Shown: positions 1 to 6,933 of the stretch, one piece after another
Numbering within the stretch: position 1 is the first letter of the stretch
Layout of the letters: each line of letters begins with the position of its first letter
NCBI GenBank assembly: GCA_023453665.1
Contig: JAEXTA010000136.1
Location: 1-7,255, forward strand
Direction: 5' to 3'
Source: Bacteroidota bacterium
GTDB taxonomy: Bacteria; Bacteroidota; Ignavibacteria; Ignavibacteriales; Ignavibacteriaceae
DNA length: 7,255 bases
The notes under the pieces: model-generated
Databases searched by the model: none
What the model was told of the DNA's origin: nothing
Seen by the model: only the letters and a program-made list of their open reading frames with translations
Program-made: the position numbers and the translations under genes

Positions 1-643
1 TAGTTTCGAACTTTTTTGTGATAGGATTATAAAATCCTCTGATAACCCCGGCGTTTTCATGAAGATCAGAGACAACTGTTGCGCCAAGTTCTACTCCTCC
101 AATAACAGGAATTATTCCCAGCTCGGTAAACTGAAGCGGTCGGACATAACCTCTTAATCCAACTACACCTGCCTCAGCAAACTGGCTATAGATAGACTCA
201 AAACCAAAGTTGCCGAAATCTATATCAAGTACCATCCCAATTTTTCTTGTATCAAACGACGGGCTGTTATTATACAAGTACATTATACTTCCGTGCCCTA
301 GTGTATGATAATCAAGTGCGCCAAGTTTAATGTAAACAGGATCGTTCTTAACTCCGTAACGTACATATCTTATCAGACTAAGATAGTCTGAGGTTTCATT
401 AAAATTTTCTTTGCGAAGTTTACCGTCAGAATCAAAGTCGAGGTTAAGATCAAGTCCAACGCCGAAATTGGCGAATGAAACTTCCGGTCTGAAACTGAAC
501 CTGTAGTGTGGTTTTCCATCAATCCACATCAAACCCAATCCACCGGTTATATGACCTTCATCTTGTTTAGGGTACTGATTAAACTGAGCTAATGAATCGA
601 ATGTAAATATAACAGCTACTAAAAACACGAATAGTTTTTTCAT
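1..643 (-). CDS. Probable outer-membrane beta-barrel protein, 3'-truncated by window edge
   Basis: Open frame of 214 codons with no stop before the window edge, so the C-terminus is missing. It starts with MKKLFVFLVAVIF and has a clear Sec signal peptide ending ...DSLA, with likely cleavage before Gln20; Gln at +1 is common in Bacteroidota. The start is well supported by an AGGA Shine-Dalgarno five bases upstream. The mature part consists of short alternating aromatic/hydrophobic stretches separated by glycine-rich turns (for example GLGLMW near 35, VGLDLNLDF near 62, DIDFGNFGFES near 140, VIGGVELGATV near 180), which suggests transmembrane beta-strands. A D-x-D-x-D-G loop (D69, D71, D73, G74) resembles a calcium-binding turn. 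I recall similar uncharacterised proteins from Ignavibacteria but assign no function. It begins 59 bp after the small T9SS protein gene on the same strand, so cotranscription is likely. The existence of the gene is solid; the barrel assignment is inference. Confidence 0.88.
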   Translation of the reverse strand, partial: MKKLFVFLVAVIFTFDSLAQFNQYPKQDEGHITGGLGLMWIDGKPHYRFSFRPEVSFANFGVGLDLNLDFDSDGKLRKENFNETSDYLSLIRYVRYGVKNDPVYIKLGALDYHTLGHGSIMYLYNNSPSFDTRKIGMVLDIDFGNFGFESIYSQFAEAGVVGLRGYVRPLQFTELGIIPVIGGVELGATVVSDLHENAGVIRGFYNPITKKFET

Positions 644-648
644 TGTTT

Positions 649-652
649 TCCT
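649..652 (-). promoter_or_regulatory. Shine-Dalgarno site of the outer-membrane protein gene
   Basis: The minus strand reads ACAGGAAAACA immediately before the ATG at 643, giving AGGA with a five-base spacer. It is the only good Shine-Dalgarno match among the three complete starts in the window, and it fixes the start of the barrel gene. The other two starts have A-rich or coupled initiation contexts. Confidence 0.6.
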
Positions 653-702
653 GTCAGGTTATTTATAATTGTATTGTGATAAATAATTACCGAATAATTT
701 TT

Positions 703-1404
703 TTATTTAAGCAGAATAACTTTTTTTGTCGAAGAAAAATTATTAGCTGATAATCTTAACAGATATGTGCCTGAACCAAACTCTTCAAAATCTATTGAAG
801 AGGAATATGAACCTGCACTAAGATAACCATTGTCAATTATTTTTAATCGCTCTCCTGAAAGACTAAATACTTCAAGCTTTATTTCAGAAGATTGAGGGAT
901 TTTAAATTCAATTTTTGTCTGATGATTAAATGGATTCGGATATGCGTTTGACATGTAGAACATTTCAGGAATGTTATTATCTACCGTTTCCACCTTTGAA
1001 ATAAAATCAACCAAAACTGTATCTGAGTATTCAAACGTTCCGACAAAATCAATTTGTTTAAGACGGTAATAAACCTTGCCTGTCATTTCAACTAAGGTAT
1101 CAATATAAATGTAATGTTTAGGGGAATTGCTGTTGCCGTTACCTTCGACAAATCCGATTGCCGAAAAACTAAAAATTGAATCTGAACGTTCAACATCAAA
1201 ACCGTAGTTGTTTGTTTCGGTTGCTGTACCAAAATTTAATTGTACTCCGTTTGGGATTACAGTCGCATAAAAATATACAAGTTCTACGGGAAGTACTCTG
1301 TCATCGGATTTTAAATATGAATTTATTTTAGACTTATCACCTGCATTGAGCATAGAGATGTTTACGCACAAAAAACTCATTATTAAATACAAAAGCGATT
1401 TCAT
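703..1404 (-). CDS. Small secreted FnIII-like protein with type A T9SS C-terminal sorting domain
   Basis: A 233-residue protein. Residues 1-21 form a Sec signal peptide (cleavage probably after SMLNA); Cys13 is not in a convincing lipobox. Residues about 38-135 hold one fibronectin-III-like module of the type common in T9SS cargo, with LPVELVYF, ATETNNYGFDVERS (61-74) and VYYRLKQIDFVG (111-122). Residues about 147-233 are a Por-secretion-type sorting domain (TIGR04183-like): AYPNPFN at 154-160, a FSLSGERL strand-turn, then GSGTYLLRL and a KKVILLK end. It is therefore expected to cross the outer membrane through T9SS, with the tail removed and the module anchored to the surface or released. 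No catalytic motif is visible, so it may be a binding or structural protein. Its ATG overlaps the TGA of the upstream peptidase gene (ATGA), which implies translational coupling and matched production. Confidence 0.92.
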   Translation of the reverse strand: MKSLLYLIMSFLCVNISMLNAGDKSKINSYLKSDDRVLPVELVYFYATVIPNGVQLNFGTATETNNYGFDVERSDSIFSFSAIGFVEGNGNSNSPKHYIYIDTLVEMTGKVYYRLKQIDFVGTFEYSDTVLVDFISKVETVDNNIPEMFYMSNAYPNPFNHQTKIEFKIPQSSEIKLEVFSLSGERLKIIDNGYLSAGSYSSSIDFEEFGSGTYLLRLSANNFSSTKKVILLK

Positions 1405-4400
1405 CTTATTACCGAAAGTTTTTGAGTAATATGATAATTATCATCGCCTGAAGTTAAAATTACTTTAGCGAAATAAACACCATTAGAAATAATGTCGCCA
1501 TCCTGGTCTTTTCCGTCCCAGAACAGTGCGTTATATCCGACTCTTAATTGCTGTGCAGTAAAATTTATTTCACGGATCTTTCTTCCGGCAACTGTGTAAA
1601 CAATTATTCTTAATTCATCGGGAACTGTAGGAAGTACAAAAGTAAAATATGTTGATTCAGAAAACGGGTTTGGAAAGTTATACGCGTTTTCAATTTTCAA
1701 CTGGTCAGATACTGTAAAATATTTTTCGTACAATGGCGATGTACTTAAAACGCCTCTTACATCTTTAGCAAAAATCCTTAACCTGTTTTCGCCTGTTACG
1801 ATAGCTGGAGAAAATGAATATTCGGCTATTCTGTTAATGGTATCATAATCCGTATCAAGCCTTGAGTAATTTATTTCTTCGGTATCAAGAATAATATACA
1901 ATGATGTTGTGTCTTCAAGCGGGAACCATATCGGGTAATTAAGATTAATTTTAATCTCCGGTTTAGATGACACATATTCGCCGTCTGTAATTTCTCTTCC
2001 ATCAAAAGTAACTGATAAAGCTGATTCGCTAATTGAAGTAACTGTATCGCGAATAACATAAAAACTTTTCTCAAACAGGTTGTTGTCTTCAAATAGTTCA
2101 GAAATATCGTTGACATCATCGATAGAAATCCTGAACGACATATTTCCATAACCATCTGCAGAATTACTAAGGTATATTCCTGAAAAACTAAGTTTATGAA
2201 AAGGAGATAATTGTGTTATCAAACTATCACTTAAAACCGAAACACTAAAATCAGGTTTTATCAAATTTAATTTTACGTAAAATGAATCTGCGTCTGAATC
2301 TCCGACATTTAAAATGTCATACGAAATATTAATTGATTCTCCCTGCAAAACACTGTCTTTGTTCGTGCTTACAACCTGGTAATTTATTGCAAGTTCAGGA
2401 ACAGATGAATAATTAACTCCAAGTGATTGAATAGCAGGAGATTCTTTCAACTCGTTTGCGGATAACTTTGCAAGTATTTTCATTTCAGGATAAACTTCAG
2501 CATTAACAAAACTAATCGATGCGCTGTCACCTTCAAATACTAATGTTGAAAGTGTGTCAACAGTTTTATTTTTTTGAATTCCCAGTGGTATGTAATCGAT
2601 GTTTGATCCTGTAACGAGTGAATCATTCTTAAAAACACTTTCCCATTCAGTGCTTTTACTGATTACGGGAAAAACAATATAACCTTCTTCATTAATTACA
2701 AATTTTGATGTGTCAATTATAGCCGGTCCCTGAAATAGTTTTTTATATGATTCAGGAACAGAACCCATTGGCGCGCCTTTAACACCAAGCAAACTCCACG
2801 ATTCCCTGTAACGAACACTATCTATATAAAGACTGCCAAGCGTTTCGATTGCATGTCTTACAGGAGTATTACCGCTAAAACCAAGTACAGTTTGTGCCGC
2901 ATCATCGCTAATTGCAAGCGCGAGCATTTTTCCATCAGGCAAAGAATTAATGTAGGCAATTAATGAATCAGCATTTTGTGTGATGGTATTCGGCGCTGCA
3001 AAATAACGTATGTTTGTCGGTTCCAAAGTTATAGAATCAATTTCCGCACTTACCATTCCCCAGAAAAAAGTATTCGGTAAACGTTCTTCACTGTTAAACA
3101 AAATTGAAGCAAACTTTCCGTCATTGGATCCTGCGGAAGTAATCTTTAACTGATTTGTGGTCTCCGTTATCTTCCAGTTGTTCAGTAAGGAATCAAATTT
3201 TACATTCTTAAGTTTTATATCAGAACTGCGGTGAGATTGATTTACAAACCAGTCATAATTGTTGTCAATATTATTGAATGAATAATTTGAAGACCATGCA
3301 ATCTGTCCTGAGTTAATGCGAGCTCTGTACCAGTATCTTTGATTATTTGATAAACTATTTAACGGAATCTTTGTAAAAACAGAAGCTAAATCAACATTAA
3401 ATTCCATTGCATTGTTGAATGATTCATTATCAGCAACTGAAAAAATAAGATCGTTTACACCTGCTTCTGTTTCGTAAGTTGGATTAAGAAGCAGAACAGT
3501 ATCCCTTTCTGATGTATAATAAAGTTCACTTTCCAACGCTCTTAAGGATGTAGAATAAATCGTGAACTCAGTGTTTACTTCGTTGTCATCTTCATATATC
3601 TCTTCTAATAAATTATCCGGATCAAGTTTTATTGTAAGTGAGTGTTGACCGAGCAATGCATTTGTTATAACATAAAACTGTATTGTGGTTTCAAGTACGG
3701 GTGAAGGAATTTTAAAAGAAGTTGAATAAATTAAACTGTCGGCAAACCTGTTTTCAACAAGCAGTTGAAGTGAGTCGTTATTCACCCTGCCCCAGTTCTT
3801 AATATCCAATGAGACCAGTACAGAATCATTCAGATCATTTAACTGTGTTGTGTTAAGATTTACCGAATTATTTAAAAGAACGAAGTTTGATTTTACTGGT
3901 GTTGCAAATTTTATTATCGGATCAGTGAACAATAAATTACAGTGATTGAATACACGGTTCACTTCATTAAAACCATATAGATTCATCTGGTTTATTTTAC
4001 CCTGGAAATGTGCTTTGCTAATATTAGTCAGGGTATCAACCATTAACAGCTTGTAAAACAAACCCGGGTATCTAAGTGAAGTTGAAACATACCCCAGGCT
4101 GGAATTTCCTAAATAACCGATCGCCTGTCCGTTCTCTGATTGAAAAACAAACAACTCACCAAACGCATCCACATCGGGTTCAGCAAATTTTCCTGTTGAA
4201 CATCCAAAATCAGACATCAAAGGATGGCGGTCTGAAAAAATATTTTTTATGTCTTCAACTTCTGTTATGCCATTGTCCCAGGTTCGCGTGCCGCTGTGAC
4301 CGATATATGAAATAAATAATCCGCTGCTGTCAACTGCGTTTCTGATTTCTTCAACTGTGTATGGACCAAAGTTTGTTGGCGGACTTACAGTTTTATAAAA

Positions 4401-6815
4401 ATGAATTCCTTTACCACCGACAGGTGAAGGTCTTACAATGTTATTAAGCAGAGAATCGTTTGCTGCTTTTATCTGGGCAAGTTCAGATATATTGGAAGGA
4501 TCGCCTCCGCTGTAAAAAGTGAATCTCTTGTTATAGTCATCGAACCGTCTTGATAAATAATTCTGGTGTTTATTTAAAAAGTTAATGACTTCATCATTAT
4601 CATTTGCTGAAATTCTACCGACATACATTTGTGGAATATTAATATTTGTGGTATCCCAGCATGTAAACCAGTTATCGCTTACAGGAAATCCGTAAGAAGG
4701 TACAAGATTTTTTTTGCGGGGTGAAGGAGCGGGATTCCATTTTTCTTTGTAATCGTAGTTTGCGTCTCCTGCCAGAACAAGATAAGTAGGCGCAGGTGCA
4801 ACCCAGTTCTGATTTGCCGTTATAAGAAATTCTTTAATGGCTTCTGCATTGTTATCACCAAAAGCAAACTCATCATAAATATCATCCACATAAATGACTG
4901 ATGTTCTTTCAGAATAATTCTGATTAATAAATTGATTGTATTGCTGTACTGATGATGACAGAAGTTTATTCGTAATAATAATATAATCAGCGCCTCTTGA
5001 TGGATCGGGAAGATTCACAAACTGTTTTTGATATTTGAAAACAGGCTTTGGTAATGAAGAAGTTTTCATTACAAAATATCTGTCGCCGCCTGAAACTGTA
5101 TCACTGAAAACAAGTTCATTACCGATCAACTGGAAACCAGTTATCTTCTTAACAAGCGGAATAACTTTATAAACAACAATTGCAGTATCAACAGATAATA
5201 CATTTGTAACTTTGATATTTCTTACACCTTGTGTAACTGAATCGGGAATATTTATGAGCAAAGAATCATTCACTGCCCTGTTCTGGCGATAGTACTCAAT
5301 ATCAATCCAGTCAACTAAAGAACGATGGAATAAAGCTGCAGTTGCCAATCCAAACACTCTGAAAACATTATTGCCCTGGTTAAGCTGCGAAGATGAAAAA
5401 GTTGAATTAAAATTAACCGTTGCTCTGTAATCAAATGTAATTGTATCCTGCGCCGTTGTGGAATTTATACTTGTTCCATGTTTGTGAGTTTGTGTTACAA
5501 TGTTACCTGCATTGCTGATCAATCTAACATAAGATCTAACAGGTGTTGAAGGCAAAAAATCTGTCGCCTGAAAATTAATCTGCTGAGTTTGATTATTACT
5601 GACAGTAAGCCATGTCCATACTTTATGTTCCTGCCAGAAAGGCAGTTGAGTTCTTGGCAATTCTGCATCATAATACCAGATGCGTTGTTCGTCTTCAAGA
5701 TGAGTTTTTACAAGATGACTTGTGACTGTATCAGTAACGCTGACTGGTGAACCAGAGGATTCAGAAAGCCGTAAACCATTTTCACCATCCCAGACAAGCC
5801 ATGCACTTGTGGTATCGTTATACCGGTTCATATAGTTTAAATAATCCTGTCCGGTATTGACAATAGATCGGTAATCATCACCACTATAATTTTTTGTACA
5901 CCAGAATTCTATATAATCACTTTCATCAAATACCAGATCATCTTCACCACTGACAAGCAATGGCAGTTGTTCACCCTTTACAAATATTTTTATTGTCTTT
6001 GGATTTATTGATGACGGCGATATTCCATAGCTCAACAGATCATTGTAATTGATTCTATAAATTCCATCTCGTATAACACCAAGCTTATAATGTGTTTTGG
6101 TATAATCAATCCAGTCAGTTGAAAAAATAGAGTTGTCAATTATTTTTCTGTTACTTCTGAAATCCAACGCCTGTTCATAATTTAATATTGTTGAGTGAAG
6201 GTCAGTTTCATATTCATTTAATGGTTTTGTGTTTTTTGAAAAAGGTTTTAAGTCAGTAAAAGTAATTTCCAGTTCACCTGATTCAATAACCTTCAGGGAT
6301 TTATCTTTCCAGCTAAACAGGTATGGATTAACCTGTATCACAGCGCAGTAAAAATTCTGTAACCAGGTATAATTAATAACTTCAACTTCTCTTTCGGGGT
6401 ACGTATCGGTAGTAAGATATTTTAGATCTATTTCTCTTTCTTTTAATTCGATGGATGAATCAGGGTTAAACACAACATCAGGACTAATATCGATTTTACC
6501 ATTTTTATATTCTGTTTCATTCTTGTTTTTCAGAGTCGCAAATACTTTTGACATCGGCGGAATTGCGACAATAAAACTTCTTGAAGGCAGAATCGGTTTT
6601 CCGGGTGAGTTTTCATCAATACCTTCGGGATAGTCCACATAAACATTTCCATTAACATCCTTTTTAACGGCACTCTGGTTATTTATAAATTTTATTGATA
6701 CGCTGTTAACTTCAGTTCTTTGCAACGAGGTTTCTGTAACCTGTGCAAACAAATACGCGTTAAAAGAATGTAATGTTAAGAAGAGTAATAAGTGAAGTAA
6801 AAATTTTTTTGTCAT
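1401..6815 (-). CDS. Gingipain-type C25 peptidase, PorU2-like, with CARDB, ILEI/FAM3-like and T9SS sorting domains
   Basis: A 1804-residue exported protein. Domains in order: Sec signal peptide (1-24, cleavage before Gln25); C25-type propeptide (about 35-190, PGKPILPSRSFIVAIPP); a module opening YKLGVIRDGIYRI (243-255) and another beta-sandwich (about 395-510); C25 catalytic domain (608-972, His840/Cys872); CARDB-like (994-1087); FnIII-like (about 1095-1185, YWYRARI); ILEI/FAM3-like (1221-1356); a beta-rich segment (1370-1475); CARDB-like (1490-1588); Ig-like (1596-1702); FlgD-like T9SS tail (1706-1804, NFPNPF). It is probably a cysteine endopeptidase or sortase-like transpeptidase acting at the cell surface. 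P. gingivalis PorU (about 1,160 residues) is much shorter, so PorU2-like or a gingipain-like cargo protease fits better than true PorU. The start is set by the signal peptide; no Shine-Dalgarno is seen, only an A-rich leader. No frameshift is apparent. The physiological substrate cannot be told from sequence. Confidence 0.93.
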   Translation of the reverse strand: MTKKFLLHLLLFLTLHSFNAYLFAQVTETSLQRTEVNSVSIKFINNQSAVKKDVNGNVYVDYPEGIDENSPGKPILPSRSFIVAIPPMSKVFATLKNKNETEYKNGKIDISPDVVFNPDSSIELKEREIDLKYLTTDTYPEREVEVINYTWLQNFYCAVIQVNPYLFSWKDKSLKVIESGELEITFTDLKPFSKNTKPLNEYETDLHSTILNYEQALDFRSNRKIIDNSIFSTDWIDYTKTHYKLGVIRDGIYRINYNDLLSYGISPSSINPKTIKIFVKGEQLPLLVSGEDDLVFDESDYIEFWCTKNYSGDDYRSIVNTGQDYLNYMNRYNDTTSAWLVWDGENGLRLSESSGSPVSVTDTVTSHLVKTHLEDEQRIWYYDAELPRTQLPFWQEHKVWTWLTVSNNQTQQINFQATDFLPSTPVRSYVRLISNAGNIVTQTHKHGTSINSTTAQDTITFDYRATVNFNSTFSSSQLNQGNNVFRVFGLATAALFHRSLVDWIDIEYYRQNRAVNDSLLINIPDSVTQGVRNIKVTNVLSVDTAIVVYKVIPLVKKITGFQLIGNELVFSDTVSGGDRYFVMKTSSLPKPVFKYQKQFVNLPDPSRGADYIIITNKLLSSSVQQYNQFINQNYSERTSVIYVDDIYDEFAFGDNNAEAIKEFLITANQNWVAPAPTYLVLAGDANYDYKEKWNPAPSPRKKNLVPSYGFPVSDNWFTCWDTTNINIPQMYVGRISANDNDEVINFLNKHQNYLSRRFDDYNKRFTFYSGGDPSNISELAQIKAANDSLLNNIVRPSPVGGKGIHFYKTVSPPTNFGPYTVEEIRNAVDSSGLFISYIGHSGTRTWDNGITEVEDIKNIFSDRHPLMSDFGCSTGKFAEPDVDAFGELFVFQSENGQAIGYLGNSSLGYVSTSLRYPGLFYKLLMVDTLTNISKAHFQGKINQMNLYGFNEVNRVFNHCNLLFTDPIIKFATPVKSNFVLLNNSVNLNTTQLNDLNDSVLVSLDIKNWGRVNNDSLQLLVENRFADSLIYSTSFKIPSPVLETTIQFYVITNALLGQHSLTIKLDPDNLLEEIYEDDNEVNTEFTIYSTSLRALESELYYTSERDTVLLLNPTYETEAGVNDLIFSVADNESFNNAMEFNVDLASVFTKIPLNSLSNNQRYWYRARINSGQIAWSSNYSFNNIDNNYDWFVNQSHRSSDIKLKNVKFDSLLNNWKITETTNQLKITSAGSNDGKFASILFNSEERLPNTFFWGMVSAEIDSITLEPTNIRYFAAPNTITQNADSLIAYINSLPDGKMLALAISDDAAQTVLGFSGNTPVRHAIETLGSLYIDSVRYRESWSLLGVKGAPMGSVPESYKKLFQGPAIIDTSKFVINEEGYIVFPVISKSTEWESVFKNDSLVTGSNIDYIPLGIQKNKTVDTLSTLVFEGDSASISFVNAEVYPEMKILAKLSANELKESPAIQSLGVNYSSVPELAINYQVVSTNKDSVLQGESINISYDILNVGDSDADSFYVKLNLIKPDFSVSVLSDSLITQLSPFHKLSFSGIYLSNSADGYGNMSFRISIDDVNDISELFEDNNLFEKSFYVIRDTVTSISESALSVTFDGREITDGEYVSSKPEIKINLNYPIWFPLEDTTSLYIILDTEEINYSRLDTDYDTINRIAEYSFSPAIVTGENRLRIFAKDVRGVLSTSPLYEKYFTVSDQLKIENAYNFPNPFSESTYFTFVLPTVPDELRIIVYTVAGRKIREINFTAQQLRVGYNALFWDGKDQDGDIISNGVYFAKVILTSGDDNYHITQKLSVIR
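1404..1700 (-). other. FlgD-like T9SS C-terminal sorting domain of the peptidase
   Basis: Residues 1706-1804 carry YNFPNPFSEST (1712-1722), a PDELRIIVYTVAGRKIREI strand pair, then ALFWDGKDQDGDIISNGVYF (1763-1782) and a KLSVIR end. This is the FlgD-type Ig-like fold that serves as the tail of many T9SS proteins, including PorU. It marks the protease as a T9SS client or, if PorU-like, as one that keeps its tail. The neighbouring small protein has the shorter type A version, so both products appear to use the same export route. Confidence 0.85.
2748..3155 (-). other. ILEI/FAM3 (PANDER)-like domain within the peptidase
   Basis: Residues 1221-1356 match the consensus of the ILEI/FAM3 domain in order. 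SLIAYINSLPDGKMLALAI (1284-1302) corresponds to the FI-x-x-(I/L)-x-x-G-T-(L/I)-V strand. SDDAAQTVL (1303-1311) matches the (Y)DDPA/DEAS turn. HAIETLGSLYID (1321-1332) matches the K-x-L/F-x-x-LGS helix. VRYRESWSLLGVKG (1334-1347) matches the hallmark FRDSW-x-FVG-x-KG block of FAM3 proteins, followed by PMGSVPES where FAM3 has KSPFE. Family members in animals include FAM3A-D, CEMIP, TMEM2 and the POMGnT1 stem, the last a sugar-binding module. The domain has no cysteines, unlike secreted FAM3 cytokines, which carry disulfides. It sits between a FnIII-like segment and a CARDB-like domain, so an accessory binding role is inferred. Confidence 0.75.
3900..4994 (-). other. C25 (gingipain-type) catalytic domain with intact His/Cys dyad
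   Basis: Residues 608-972 of the large protein line up, from memory, with the catalytic domain of P. gingivalis RgpB. Landmarks are ADYIIITN (609-616), TYLVLAGDANYD (677-688), MYVGRI (730-735), SYIGHSGTRTW (836-846, catalytic His840), PLMSDFGCSTGKF (865-877, catalytic Cys872), GQAIGYLGNSS (896-906) and LLFTDPIIKF (961-970). The His-to-Cys spacing of 32 is close to the 33 of RgpB (His211/Cys244). Both catalytic codons were checked on the + strand as gtg (4296-4298) and aca (4200-4202). The acidic residue that supports the histidine is less certain; Asp788 is a position-based candidate only. Confidence 0.9.
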
Positions 6816-6866
6816 AAATTTTCAATTTTAGTTTATGTGTGTTTCCATATACAGAACTGAAAGACC

Positions 6867-6897
6867 CAAACATCACTATATAATTATAAGAAAAAAA
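6867..6897 (-). promoter_or_regulatory. Possible Bacteroidota-type promoter for the peptidase operon
   Basis: On the minus strand GATGTTTG (6874 to 6867) differs by one base from the Bacteroidota -7 box TAnnTTTG. A T-run about 19 bases upstream could serve as a degenerate -33 box (TTTT for TTTG). A TATAAT at 6888 to 6883 is an alternative -10 element, without a good -35. The gap is long enough for a promoter about 50-70 bases before the peptidase start. In such AT-rich sequence a near-match is easily found by chance, so this is a weak call. Confidence 0.25.
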
Positions 6898-6910
6898 AGC
6901 TACTCTTTCC
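6891..6910 (-). terminator. Weak terminator-like hairpin after the glycosyltransferase gene
   Basis: The minus strand reads GGAAAG-AGTAG-CTTTTT followed by more T, about 24 bases past the glycosyltransferase TAG. The six-pair stem includes two G-T pairs, so it is not strong, but the position and the T-run suit a rho-independent terminator. If it is real, the peptidase and its downstream genes form their own transcription unit. Confidence 0.3.
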
Positions 6911-6933
6911 TGTTCGCCTGAATGAAATAAACA

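Larger units (their letters stand above)
6816..6933 (-). other. Intergenic region between glycosyltransferase and peptidase genes
   Basis: A gap of 118 bp, very AT-rich, with no coding potential recognised. It holds the weak terminator-like hairpin and the promoter candidate listed separately. The leader just before the peptidase ATG is A/T-rich (AAATTGAAAATTT), with no Shine-Dalgarno, as is common in Bacteroidota. Confidence 0.6.

Noticed and set aside
685..699. AATTA/TAATT inverted repeat in the gap before the barrel gene
   Set aside because: Only five A-T pairs and no T-run after it in the direction of transcription; not a credible terminator.
1871..2155. 94-residue minus-strand open frame inside the peptidase gene
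   Set aside because: It overlaps the well-supported peptidase frame completely, has no signal, motif or ribosome binding site, and its composition looks like an out-of-frame read.
4076..4315. 79-residue plus-strand open frame
   Set aside because: It is antisense to the C25 catalytic core, whose codons are constrained; no recognisable protein feature.
6451..6633. 60-residue plus-strand open frame with a hydrophobic patch
   Set aside because: Antisense to the propeptide region; the hydrophobic stretch mirrors the charged/polar codons of the real gene.
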